Source: Lysobacter enzymogenes (lineage in GTDB: Bacteria > Pseudomonadota > Gammaproteobacteria > Xanthomonadales > Xanthomonadaceae). From it: a stretch of 49,853 nucleotides of DNA. Below are positions 35,101 to 42,953 of this stretch, in pieces. The stretch covers positions 59,307 to 109,159 of the forward strand of contig NZ_FNOG01000013.1 in assembly GCF_900106525.1 (NCBI RefSeq), in the 5' to 3' direction. The notes beneath the pieces are model-generated. The model made no database searches. It saw only the letters and a list, made by a program, of their open reading frames with translations, and was not told where the DNA came from. Numbering within the stretch: the first letter of the stretch is position 1; every line of letters starts with the position of its first letter. Made by a program: the position numbers and the translations under genes.

Positions 35101-35767
35101 CCGGTGCGGCCGGCAGCAACAGCGGTGTGCGCAGCAGCGCGCCGAGGTCGGCCGCCAGCGCGGCGGGGCCGCCCGGCCATTGCAGCGCCAGCAGTTCGGC
35201 GTCGCCGGCGTTGTCGCCGAACGCGCGCCACAGGTCGACCGCGATTTCGTCGTGCAGCTCGCGCTCGCTGCCGATCAGTTCGGGCGCGGCGAACGGCTGG
35301 CCGGTTTCCAGCGCGTGCTCGGCCAGCACCCGCGCGCAGAAGCCGTGGATGGTGACCACCGCGGCCAGGTCGATCTCGCGCGTGGCGCGCTGCAGCCGCG
35401 CGCGCAGCGCCGCCTCGCCTTCGATCGCGGCTTGCGCGCGCACCAGCGTGCGGGTCAGCGCGCGCTCGGCATCGTCGTCGGCCTCGTCCAGCGAGGGATC
35501 GTCCGCGGCGATGCGCGCGGCCAGCAGCAGGCGCCGGCGCAGGCGTTCGCGCAATTCCTGGGTGGCCGCGTCGGTGAAGGTCACCGCGAGGATGCGGCTC
35601 ACGCCGAGGCCGCGTTCGATCACCAAGCGCGCGACCAAGGTCGCCAGGGTGTAGGTCTTGCCGGTGCCGGCGCTGGCCTCGATCAGGCGCAGGCCGTCGA
35701 GCGGCAGGTCCAGGAAGGGATCCCTCGCCGTCGCGTCGCTCGAAACCGGATCGTGCGCGGCGCTCAT
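32144..35767 (-). CDS. recB: RecBCD exonuclease V subunit RecB (helicase-nuclease)
   Basis: This 1207-residue subunit is the 3'-5' helicase and the only nuclease of RecBCD. ASAGTGKTYTLA near residue 30 is Walker A. VDEFQDTDPRQWAIF and LFLIGDPKQAIYGFRGGDV are UvrD-family helicase motifs, and LTLHKSKGLEFGLVFLPFV the C-terminal helicase motif. The C-terminal nuclease domain has GKIDLVYAYQGRYYVLDYKTN, split at about residues 1095-1115, where the Asp, Asp and Lys are catalytic. It loads RecA after Chi. It overlaps recC and recD by four bases each. Confidence 0.97.
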   Translation of the reverse strand: MSAAHDPVSSDATARDPFLDLPLDGLRLIEASAGTGKTYTLATLVARLVIERGLGVSRILAVTFTDAATQELRERLRRRLLLAARIAADDPSLDEADDDAERALTRTLVRAQAAIEGEAALRARLQRATREIDLAAVVTIHGFCARVLAEHALETGQPFAAPELIGSERELHDEIAVDLWRAFGDNAGDAELLALQWPGGPAALAADLGALLRTPLLLPAAPAVSDDPLAELDRAGAALRDAFAAYADDAFAALAAAIAGKALNGNSYRANLPDELRAQLQAWCANGDWSQPLDERAAKLAPAALASKANKGKEAQLPASPLFDAVARFLEVAQQREQWLAGQRLALAHRIRTAAAQRLAELKRVRRVQSFDDLIADVANALEGPHGEALARRLREQYAVALVDEFQDTDPRQWAIFRRVFGEAAVDGDGSQPTGLFLIGDPKQAIYGFRGGDVHTYLAAAAQAQAAPPLDHNFRSRPSLLRAIAALYAQAGAAAFVDPRIRFREVEAGGAVADDDLQRDGATAPALLLRALPPPADGRKKAEWSSPESRDLAARACVAAIHGWLADARAGRATIQGRPLRPADIAVLVRSHDEAAQIQHALGAAGIPAVAAGRRSLFATDQAMEVLTLFDALLHPGDSGRLRAALATVLVGLGGAQVARLAADEAEQARWQAQALHWRERWQRHGPLALLAELCAQQAPRLLALSDGERRLTNLLQLAETLQEADRRALGLHGLRDWLRLRIAEADDGDEKQQLRLESDAHRVQILTLHKSKGLEFGLVFLPFVALGREPRAGRWCEYPDPEHGRVLQLQSEAFDPNAPDWDAARERAALETRAEDARLLYVGLTRARHALWIATGPLYHAALSPLQPMLADLDGLARAPGVAIDASAVGPPPAPLPPVADGAVPPAREARSRAARDWWVYSFTQLTNEDAGFDPAAQDEGGAQDEPQTQVEAASAAPLPGDARFGGSRFGNVVHTALERVDFGAWREWREGDPPPPGEDEALASAMRSEGYAEADIDDGIELLSSLVGRTLVAPLPEGARLCELAERERRSEMEFHFALDAAPVDALLAALHAHGQVRERRTFGSRRRLEGLMTGKIDLVYAYQGRYYVLDYKTNRLPGFDAAQVERAMAESEYDLQALIYTVALHRWLRFRLGEAYDYERDFGGVRYLFCRGLDAADPGAGVHAAKPPLALIEAMDAAFAGGPR

Positions 35768-38700
35768 GCGGCGTCCTCATCGCGGCCGAGCACGACCGCA
35801 TCGAACACCAGCCGGGCGATGCCGCGGAATTGCTCGCCGAGTTCCGCGTCGGCGAACGGATCGCGCCCGCGCAGCGCCAGGCGCACGCCGGGCTGGCCGC
35901 CTTCGCCCCAATGGCGCGGGCCGCCGTGCCATTGCGCTTCGGCCTTGGCCCAACCGTCCTTGTCCTGCATCGCCGCCTCGTACCACAGCCAGCCGGCGCG
36001 CGGCAGGAACGGCAGCGGCATGCGCAGGCCGTAGTCGCGCAGGCGCAGCAGCGCGGCCAGCGCGGCGCGCGCTCGCGGCGGCGGCAATGCGGCGCGCAGG
36101 TGCGGGCCGGGGCCGTCGCTGGCTTGGGCGAACTGCGCCAGCGGGCGCGCGTCGCCGAGCGCCGACAACACCAACCAATCCAGGCCGTGGGCGATTTGCG
36201 CCGGTCCATGCAGCGTATCGAAGCGCAATCGCGCCAGCCCACTGGGATACAACTCGTCGAGTCGCCCGAGCAAACGGGTGCCATCGACTTCCAGTTCGAA
36301 CGGCAGCGTCTGCGCCGCGCCGCCGCGCCAGCGCGCGAACGCATCGGCGTAAGGCCGCACCTGGCTCAGCAAGGCATCGAGCTGGCGTCGCCCCAACGGC
36401 CCCGACGGCAGCAGCGCGCGCGCGCGCAACGAAGCCTGCAAGCGCTCGCGATCGACCGCGCCGTCGCCGGCGAGCAGATCGTCGAACACCGCGCGCTGCA
36501 GTTGTTGGCGGAACAGACCGCGGCCCGGCAGCACCAGCGGCTCGACGTCTTCGGCGCTGTCGATCTCCTCGGGCAGACGCAGGCCCAGGCGCTGGCGCAG
36601 GAACGCGGTCGGCGGATCGCGCAGGAAGCTGCGCAGGTCCTGGTAATTCAGATCGCGCTCGTCGCCGTCGCCTTCCAGCGGCGGCAACGGATCGTCGAGC
36701 CACGGGCCCAGCTCGCTGCGGCGGCCGGCGCCGGCGTCCGCCGCCGGCCGCCATTCGCTGCGATAGCTGAAACGGCGCGGCTCCGCGGCGTCGGCGCCGT
36801 CGCCGCCGAACGCGGCCGGCGCGAACGGCTGCAAGGGCTGGCGCACGACGAACTGCGCGCGCACCCGGGCCGGGTCGGCGTGGTAGCGCGCGACCGCATC
36901 GAGCAGCTCCGACACCAGCGGCGAAGGTTCACGCTGGCTGCCGTCGCGCGGGTCGGCGCCGAGGTAACTCAGATAGAACGCGTCGGAAGCGGCGCCGAAC
37001 AATTGCAGGAACAAGAAGCGGTCGTCGTCGCGCAGCGAGCGGTCGCCGTGGCGGCGCGCGCCGGTGCCGAGTTCGGCGGCGAGGCGGTTGAGGCCGCCGG
37101 ACGGATCGCGGCGCGGATAATCGCCGTCGTTCATGCCGAGCAGGCAGATGACCCGGAACGGAATCAGCCGCATCGGCACCATGCGGCCGAAGCTGACCCC
37201 GCCGGTCAGCAGCGGCGCGCGCGTGTCGGCCTCGGCCAGCGCGGCGCGGAAATGCGAACGCACCACTTCCGGCGCGACCGCGCCGTCGAAGCCGGCCGCC
37301 GCGGCGTCGCCGGCGAAACTCTCCACCAGGCTACGCAGGCGTTCGAGCGTGCGCTGGTCGCCGCTGTCGCGCGGGCGCTCGGGCAGCAATGCGCGCAGCA
37401 GGCCGAGCAGGCGCTCGGACCACTGCGCCGGCGTCAATTCGGCGGCGAGGCCGCGCTCGAACCGCGCCAGCACGCGCAGCAAACGGATCAGCGCATCCAG
37501 CGCGTCGAGCGCGGCGCCTTCGAGTTCGGCGTACGGCGCGACGCCGGCGACCATGTGGCCGCCCTCGTCGTCGTCGCTGTCGCCGGCGGCGTGGCCGATC
37601 AGCAGGCGGTCGAGCGCGAACGCCCAGGTGTAGGCGTCGTCGCCGGGCGCGTCGTGGCGGCCGCGATGGGCCGCGTCGATGCCCCAGCGCGCGCCGGCTT
37701 CGCTGAGCCACACGCGCAGGCGCTCCAGGCCGTCGCCGTCGAGGCCAGCCTGTTCGGCGATCGCCGGCGTCGCCAGCAGGTCGAGGATTTCGCTCAGCCC
37801 GAAGCGCGACACCGGCAGCGCCAGCAGGCGCAGGAACACTTCGGCCAGCGGCTCGGCGGCGAGCGGGCTGACGTCGGCCAGCGCATACGGGATGAAGCCC
37901 GGCCGCCCGGCGAGGCCGCCGAACACCGCGGCGATGTGCGGCGCGTAGGGATCGATGTCGGGCGCGAGCACCGCGATGTCGCGCGGTTGCAGCGGCGGGT
38001 CGAAGCGGCGGCCCTGTTCGGACTGCGGATCGAGCAGGCCCTGCAATTGGTCGTGCAGCACCTGCACTTCGCGCAGACGGGTGTGGCAGGCGTGGACCTG
38101 CACGCTGGCGTCGAAGCGGTCGAGCTCGGCGCGCCACGGCTGCGCCGGCAGCGCGCGCCGGTGCAGCAGGTCGCGTTGCAGGCGTTGCAGCAGGCTGTCG
38201 CGCGCGGGGTCGTCGAAGCGGCTTTCTTCCGGGTCGGCGTAAGCGGCGATCTCGCCGGAGGGATGCACCACTTCGTAACCGCCCAGCACCGCCATGAAAT
38301 CGCGGCCGGCCGCGCCCCAGGCCTGCAGCAGCGGGTTGTCGTCTTCGCCGAACGCGGCCGTTTCGCCCTGGCGCAGGCGCTCGGCCAGGGTGCCCAGGTC
38401 GCCCCAGTACTTGCGCGTGGGCGTGGGCAGATAGAAATGCAGGGTGCCGGCGCGCGCCTGGGTGGCGATCACCCGCAGCACGTCGGGCGAGATGTTGAGG
38501 GTGGCGAAGGCGAACAGGCGCGGCGGCAGGCCGCGCGGCGCGTCGTCGCGTTCGCCGTCGCCGCCGGCGTCCCCGCCGAACCGGTGCAGGTACTCGTCGA
38601 TGCGGCGCGCGCGGTAGCGGCGGCCGCCGGCGACCTTGCGCCACAGCGCGGCCTGCGGGTCGTGGCGTTCGTGCCCGGCGTCCCAGGCCAGCAGCCAGTC

Positions 38701-39144
38701 GCGGCGCCAGGCCTGATATTTCTCGAACAGGCCGGCCAGTTCGCCCGACAGCGACCAGGCCTTGAGCGGGTCGTCGCCGCCGAGGTAGGCGCGCAGCGGC
38801 GCCAGCGCCGGCTCGCGCAACTGCGCCGGTTGCGCCAGTTGCGCGTACAGCCGCCAGCGCAGCGCGGCGGCGTCGAGATCGTCCTCGCCGCCGGCCACGT
38901 TGGCCGCCAGCGCGCGCTGGACGAATTCGCCCGGGGTCAGGAATTCCAGGTTGGCGGCGATGCCGTGCGCCTGCGCCAGGGTCGCCTGCAGCCAGCGCCG
39001 CATCGCCACCTGCGGGATCAAGATGGTGTCCGGCGCCAGCAACGGCTGCCCCGGCGCCGGCGTGCGCAGTTCCTGCGCGAGCAGTCCGGCCAGCACGTCC
39101 AGCGCATTGGAATGGTAGAGACGGAAATCGGGACGCGCGGGCAT
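35764..39144 (-). CDS. recC: RecBCD exonuclease V subunit RecC
   Basis: RecC (1126 residues) is the Chi-recognising, structurally helicase-like but catalytically inactive subunit. The family start FRLYHSNALDVLAGLLAQEL is visible. So are the segment VLAPDIDPYAPHIAAVFG, the conserved LIPFRVICLLGMNDGDYPRR near the middle, and the SYLGADPRDGSQREPSPLVS block. It is the first gene of the recCBD operon. Its ATG is at 39142-39144; the promoter must lie in the 413-base gap shared with the divergent mlaF. Length and motifs are ordinary. Confidence 0.95.
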   Translation of the reverse strand: MPARPDFRLYHSNALDVLAGLLAQELRTPAPGQPLLAPDTILIPQVAMRRWLQATLAQAHGIAANLEFLTPGEFVQRALAANVAGGEDDLDAAALRWRLYAQLAQPAQLREPALAPLRAYLGGDDPLKAWSLSGELAGLFEKYQAWRRDWLLAWDAGHERHDPQAALWRKVAGGRRYRARRIDEYLHRFGGDAGGDGERDDAPRGLPPRLFAFATLNISPDVLRVIATQARAGTLHFYLPTPTRKYWGDLGTLAERLRQGETAAFGEDDNPLLQAWGAAGRDFMAVLGGYEVVHPSGEIAAYADPEESRFDDPARDSLLQRLQRDLLHRRALPAQPWRAELDRFDASVQVHACHTRLREVQVLHDQLQGLLDPQSEQGRRFDPPLQPRDIAVLAPDIDPYAPHIAAVFGGLAGRPGFIPYALADVSPLAAEPLAEVFLRLLALPVSRFGLSEILDLLATPAIAEQAGLDGDGLERLRVWLSEAGARWGIDAAHRGRHDAPGDDAYTWAFALDRLLIGHAAGDSDDDEGGHMVAGVAPYAELEGAALDALDALIRLLRVLARFERGLAAELTPAQWSERLLGLLRALLPERPRDSGDQRTLERLRSLVESFAGDAAAAGFDGAVAPEVVRSHFRAALAEADTRAPLLTGGVSFGRMVPMRLIPFRVICLLGMNDGDYPRRDPSGGLNRLAAELGTGARRHGDRSLRDDDRFLFLQLFGAASDAFYLSYLGADPRDGSQREPSPLVSELLDAVARYHADPARVRAQFVVRQPLQPFAPAAFGGDGADAAEPRRFSYRSEWRPAADAGAGRRSELGPWLDDPLPPLEGDGDERDLNYQDLRSFLRDPPTAFLRQRLGLRLPEEIDSAEDVEPLVLPGRGLFRQQLQRAVFDDLLAGDGAVDRERLQASLRARALLPSGPLGRRQLDALLSQVRPYADAFARWRGGAAQTLPFELEVDGTRLLGRLDELYPSGLARLRFDTLHGPAQIAHGLDWLVLSALGDARPLAQFAQASDGPGPHLRAALPPPRARAALAALLRLRDYGLRMPLPFLPRAGWLWYEAAMQDKDGWAKAEAQWHGGPRHWGEGGQPGVRLALRGRDPFADAELGEQFRGIARLVFDAVVLGRDEDAA

Positions 39145-39557
39145 AGGGCGCCATCTTGCCGCACGCTGGCGCTGCGCGCGCGCAGCGCATCGGGCGTTTG
39201 CGCGCGGCGCGGGTTACGCGCTGTTACCCAGCGCGCATGGGCGAGGGCTTAGGCTGAGCTGCGGCCTGTGCGCGACGATGCGTTGCTCTCGTGGTGGCGG
39301 CGCCGGCGCTTAAAACCGTTTTAATCGGCGAAGGCTCCAATCATCAAGGTCGCGCCGCGCGGCCGGCGAGGATTCGGCCCACTCAGGATCCGGTCAAACA
39401 AGCGGCACGCCGGCAGCGGCGCCCGCGGCCGGCTAAGCTGCGACAATGTCCCACGCTCCATCCCCGTTCAGGCTGGCTGGGCCAAGCTGCGCCGTTTTGC
39501 AGCCCCCCACCTGCCTGCTTGCTGGCCAGCTCGCTCTCACCGGATAGCCGCCCCCGC
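39145..39557. other. Divergent recC / mlaF intergenic region with a 15-bp palindrome
   Basis: There is no supported gene in these 413 bases. A perfect odd palindrome TTAAAACCGTTTTAA lies at 39310-39324, the only AT-rich site here, about 165 bases before recC and 235 before mlaF. It may be an operator or an element of the divergent promoters. Frame-open sequence continues upstream of the mlaF ATG, but nothing supports it as coding. Confidence 0.45.
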
Positions 39558-40349
39558 ATGACGACGACTTCGACGCCCATCGTCCGCCTGACCGACCTGC
39601 GCCTGGATCGCGGCGGCCGCAGCGTGCTGCGTGGGATCAACCTGAGCGTGCCGCGCGGCAGCATCGTCGCCGTGCTCGGCCCGTCCGGCAGCGGCAAGTC
39701 GACCCTGCTGTCGGCGCTGACCGGCGAGCTGGCGCCGGCCTCGGGCACGGTCGAAGTGTTCGGCCAGCCGGTGCCGCAGAACCAGCGCGAACTGCTGGAG
39801 CTGCGCAAGGGTATCGGCGTGTTGTTGCAAGGCAACGGCCTGCTGACCGACCTGACCGCGGCCGAGAACGTGGCCCTGCCGCTGCGCGCCCACACCAAGC
39901 TGCCGAACCCGCTGATCCGCCGGCTGGTGCTGATGAAGCTGCACGCCGTGGGCCTGAGCGCGGCCGCCGACGCCTACCCGCGCGAACTCTCCGGCGGCAT
40001 GGCCCGGCGCGTGGCGCTGGCGCGCGCGCTGGCGCTGGACCCGCCGCTGATGATCTACGACGAACCGCTGACCGGCCTGGACCCGATCGCCTCGGGCGTG
40101 GTCATGAGCCTGGTGCGCCGGCTCAACGACACTCTCGGCCTGACCAGCATCGTGGTCACCCACCACGTCCACGAAACCCTGCCGGTGGCCGACCACGCCA
40201 TCGTCATCGCCAACGGCGGCATCGTCTTCTCCGGCACCCCGGCCGAGCTGGAGCACAGCGACGACCCCTTGGTGCGCCAGTTCCTGCGCGGCGAGCCCGA
40301 CGGCCCGATCGGCTTCGACGCCGCCCCGCGCACTTCGGAGGCCGCGTAA
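39558..40349 (+). CDS. mlaF: Phospholipid transport ATP-binding protein MlaF
   Basis: MlaF is the cytoplasmic ATPase of the MlaFEDB complex, which moves phospholipids between the inner membrane and the periplasmic carrier MlaC, keeping the outer leaflet asymmetric. 263 residues. Visible motifs: Walker A GPSGSGKSTLLSAL near 39-52, signature ELSGGMARRVALARAL, Walker B LMIYDEPLTGLDPIASG, switch THH. The MlaF-typical GMARRVALAR and DEPLTGLDP separate it from other ABC ATPases. It starts the operon; the ATG (39558) has no strong ribosome site. Confidence 0.95.
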   Translation: MTTTSTPIVRLTDLRLDRGGRSVLRGINLSVPRGSIVAVLGPSGSGKSTLLSALTGELAPASGTVEVFGQPVPQNQRELLELRKGIGVLLQGNGLLTDLTAAENVALPLRAHTKLPNPLIRRLVLMKLHAVGLSAAADAYPRELSGGMARRVALARALALDPPLMIYDEPLTGLDPIASGVVMSLVRRLNDTLGLTSIVVTHHVHETLPVADHAIVIANGGIVFSGTPAELEHSDDPLVRQFLRGEPDGPIGFDAAPRTSEAA

Positions 40350-41098
40350 TGGCGTTGTTCGATGTCGTCCGCTCGCTGGGCCGCGCCGGCCTGTTCTCGC
40401 TGTCGGTGCTGCGCGCGTCCAAGCCCACGGCCGACTTTTTCCGCGAGCTGATCCGCGAGATCTACAAGATCGGCGCGCGTTCGCTGCCGATCATCGCCGT
40501 TGGCGGCGCGTTCGTGGGCTTGTCGGTGACCCTGCTGGGCTACCGCGCGCTCGACACCTACGGCGCGGCCAACCAGGTCAGCGCCATGCTCGGCCTGGGC
40601 CTGTACCGCGAGCTCGGCCCGGTGCTGACCGCGCTGCTGTTCATCGGCCGCGCCGGCAGCTCGATCGCCGCCGAGCTGGGGCTGATGCGCGCGACCGACC
40701 AGATCACCGCGCTGGGCCTGATGGCGATCGACCCGGTCGGCAAGGCGGTGGCGCCGCGGTTCTGGGCGGCGGTGCTGTGCGTGCCGTTGCTGACCGGCTT
40801 CTTCTGCAGCCTGGCGATCAGCGCGAGCTATTTCGAGTCGGTGCACGTGATCGGCCTGGAGCCCGGGATCTTCTGGCAGGTGCTCAAGGACAGCGTGGAT
40901 TTCTTCGACGACTTCCTCATGGCGTTCGTGAAGTCGGCCGTGTTCGGCGGCACCGCGGCGCTGGTGGCGGCTTATGTGGGCTACCACGCCGAGCCGACCA
41001 TCGAGGGCACCTCGGTGGCGACCACGCAGGCGGTGGTCAACGCTTCGTTGCTGGTGCTGATGTTCAACTTCGTGATGTCGGCGTTCCTGTTCAAGTAA
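40349..41098 (+). CDS. mlaE: Phospholipid transport permease MlaE
   Basis: MlaE (249 residues) is the inner-membrane permease of the Mla complex. A start-stop overlap (TAATG) couples it to mlaF. The N-terminal amphipathic segment and five to six membrane helices are visible, with the MlaE hallmark ELGPVLTALLFIGRAGSSIA near residues 87-106, followed by AAELGLMRATDQITAL. The next gene, mlaD, starts 211 bases later, across an inserted repeat. Confidence 0.95.
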   Translation: MALFDVVRSLGRAGLFSLSVLRASKPTADFFRELIREIYKIGARSLPIIAVGGAFVGLSVTLLGYRALDTYGAANQVSAMLGLGLYRELGPVLTALLFIGRAGSSIAAELGLMRATDQITALGLMAIDPVGKAVAPRFWAAVLCVPLLTGFFCSLAISASYFESVHVIGLEPGIFWQVLKDSVDFFDDFLMAFVKSAVFGGTAALVAAYVGYHAEPTIEGTSVATTQAVVNASLLVLMFNFVMSAFLFK

Positions 41099-41104
41099 CG
41101 ATTT

Positions 41105-41224
41105 CCCCTTCTCCCGCTTGCGGGAGAAGGTGCCCGAAGGGCGGATGAGGGCGAGCAAGGTGATCGGAGCCGCGCGCTGCGCGCCCCTCACCCCAACCCC
41201 TCTCCCGCTCGCGGGAGAGGGGCT
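41105..41224. repeat. Paired-hairpin repeat inside the mla operon
   Basis: Two hairpins, CCTTCTCCCG / CGGGAGAAGG (41107-41130) and CCCCTCTCCCGC / GCGGGAGAGGGG (41197-41222), bracket a linker containing GGGCGGATGAGGGCGAG and CCCTCACCCCAACCCC. This is the common composite repeat of Xanthomonadaceae-type genomes. It sits between mlaE and mlaD and is too T-poor to be a strong terminator, but it may modulate the relative mRNA levels of the two operon halves. Confidence 0.8.
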
Positions 41225-41309
41225 TTCCGCAGTTCGCTGTCGCGATAACAGACAAACCGTTTCCCCAGCCGCGTTGAACCGCGCGGGCTTTATCCCCAAG
41301 GTGGTGCCC

Positions 41310-41882
41310 ATGTCCGTCCGCAGTCCCCGCATCGAATTCGCCGTCGGCGCGTTCCTGCTGCTCGCCCTGGCCTCGCTGCTGGTGTTGGCGATCGCCTCCA
41401 CCAACGGCAAGTTCGGCTTCGGCCGCGACAATTACGAGGTCACCGCCAAGTTCACCAGCATCGGCGCGCTGCGCCCGAACGCGCCGGTGAAGATCGGCGG
41501 CGTCAACGTCGGCCAGGTCGCCGACATTTCGCTGGATCCGAAGAGCTACGCCTCGGTGGTCACCCTGTCCATCGACAAGCGCTACAACAAGCTCTCGGCC
41601 GATACCTCGGCCGGCATCTTCACCAGCGGCCTGCTCGGCGAAAGCTATATCGGCCTGACCCCGGGCGGCGACCCGGACGACCTCAAGCCGGGCGACGAGA
41701 TCTACCTGACCCAGCCGGCCATCGACCTGATCCAGTTGGTCGGCAAGTACATGTTCAGCGGCGGTGGCGCACAAGGCGGTGGCAACGCCAGCGGCGGCGA
41801 CGCCGCCAAGCCCGCCGACGCCGGCACCCCCGATTACCTCAAGGGCGAACCCACCGCCCCCTCCAGCGAGAGCAAGCCATGA
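41310..41882 (+). CDS. mlaD: Phospholipid transport substrate-binding protein MlaD (MCE domain)
   Basis: MlaD is anchored in the inner membrane and forms a hexameric ring that receives or delivers lipids. 190 residues: a membrane helix near 10-30 (AVGAFLLLALASLLVLAIAS), then the MCE domain (KFTSIGALRPNAPVKIGGVN, VGQVADISL, GLLGESYIGLTPGGD; residues ~38-118). A hydrophobic segment follows (AIDLIQLVGKYMF) and then an Ala/Gly/Pro-rich tail. AAGGTGG lies before the ATG at 41310. It overlaps mlaC by four bases. Confidence 0.95.
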   Translation: MSVRSPRIEFAVGAFLLLALASLLVLAIASTNGKFGFGRDNYEVTAKFTSIGALRPNAPVKIGGVNVGQVADISLDPKSYASVVTLSIDKRYNKLSADTSAGIFTSGLLGESYIGLTPGGDPDDLKPGDEIYLTQPAIDLIQLVGKYMFSGGGAQGGGNASGGDAAKPADAGTPDYLKGEPTAPSSESKP

Positions 41883-42541
41883 AGCGCATCCTGACCGCCT
41901 CCCTCCTCGCCTGCGCCCTGCTCGCCGGCGTGCCGTCCCTGGCCCTGGCCCAGGCCACCGCCGCGGCGGGCACGGCGCCGGCCGCCGGCACGCCCAGCGC
42001 GATGGTGCTGACCAACACCACCCGCATCCTGTCGACCCTGGAATCGCGCCGCGCCGAGTTCAGCAAGAACCGCGCCGCGCTGAGCCAGTTCGTCACCACC
42101 GAGTTCAACCAGCTGTTCGACCGCGACTACGCCGCGCGCCTGGTCCTGGGCACCCACGGCCGCGGCGCGGCCGACGCCGACGTGGCCAACTTCGCCGACG
42201 CGCTGACCAGCAGCCTGATGCAGCGCTACGGTTCGGCCCTGCTCGACTTCAACACCCGCCTGCAGGTGCGGATCAAGTCCGAAACCCCGCTGCGCGGCGG
42301 CGCCATCGTCAAGGTGTCGAGCGAGTTCCTGCGCCAGGGCGGCGAGCCGGTGCCGGTGGACTACCTGCTGCGCAAGAGCGGCAACCAGTGGAAGGTGTTC
42401 GACGTGATGGTGGAAGGCGTCAGCTTCGTGCAGACCTTCCGCAACCAGTTCGACACGCCGCTGAGCCAGAAGTCGATCGCCCAGGTCGCCGCCGACATCA
42501 AGGCCGGCAAGCTGCAGGCGCAGGCGAGCGGCAACCAGTGA
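41879..42541 (+). CDS. mlaC: Periplasmic phospholipid carrier MlaC (toluene tolerance Ttg2D family)
   Basis: MlaC shuttles phospholipid across the periplasm between MlaA-porin in the outer membrane and MlaD in the inner membrane. 220 residues with signal peptide ending LALA-Q (residue 24). The family segments FVTTEFNQLFDRDYAARLVL and VDYLLRKSGNQWKVFDVMVE (strand-rich lipid cavity) are clear; GVSFVQTFRNQFDTPL closes the fold. It overlaps mlaD and mlaB by four bases each. Confidence 0.95.
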   Translation: MKRILTASLLACALLAGVPSLALAQATAAAGTAPAAGTPSAMVLTNTTRILSTLESRRAEFSKNRAALSQFVTTEFNQLFDRDYAARLVLGTHGRGAADADVANFADALTSSLMQRYGSALLDFNTRLQVRIKSETPLRGGAIVKVSSEFLRQGGEPVPVDYLLRKSGNQWKVFDVMVEGVSFVQTFRNQFDTPLSQKSIAQVAADIKAGKLQAQASGNQ

Positions 42542-42843
42542 GCCCGACGGCGCGCCCGGCGGACGCGACGGCCAGCGTGCGCCGCGACGGCGAGACGCTG
42601 GCTTTCGCCGGCACGCTCGACCGCGCCGCCGCGGCGGCGTTGTGGCCGCAGGCGCGGCCGCTGGCGGCCGGCGCGCGCCGTTTCGATCTGACCCAGGTGG
42701 CTTCGGTCGACAGCGCCGGCCTGGCGCTGTTGGCCGAACTGGCCGCGCAGGCGCCGGGCGTGGCCGTGGTCGGCGAGCCGACCGGGCTGGCCGAGCTGCG
42801 CGCGGCCTACCGCCTGGACGAGTCGCTCGGCTTCGGACGCTGA
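42538..42843 (+). CDS. mlaB: STAS-domain protein MlaB
   Basis: MlaB is the small cytoplasmic STAS subunit that binds MlaF and supports the complex. 101 residues from the GTG that overlaps the mlaC stop (GTGA, 42538-42541). The STAS core ARRFDLTQVASVDSAGLALL, with the conserved DSAG loop, lies near residues 46-65. Short length and position between mlaC and mlaA support the call more than sequence alone. Confidence 0.85.
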   Translation: MSPTARPADATASVRRDGETLAFAGTLDRAAAAALWPQARPLAAGARRFDLTQVASVDSAGLALLAELAAQAPGVAVVGEPTGLAELRAAYRLDESLGFGR

Positions 42844-42953
42844 GGACCGCGCCGCCGGATCGCTGTCGCCCCTCCCCCATTGTTGCGGTCGCCGACGCCC
42901 ACGGACGTGGCCTGGCCGCCCCCACCGCTGTCCCGGAAGACTAGACTGCAACC

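Noticed and set aside
30297-36344. 2015-residue minus-strand frame spanning recC, recB and recD
   Set aside because: It is in the recD frame and only reads through recB and recC out of frame; the true genes with ATGA overlaps explain the region.
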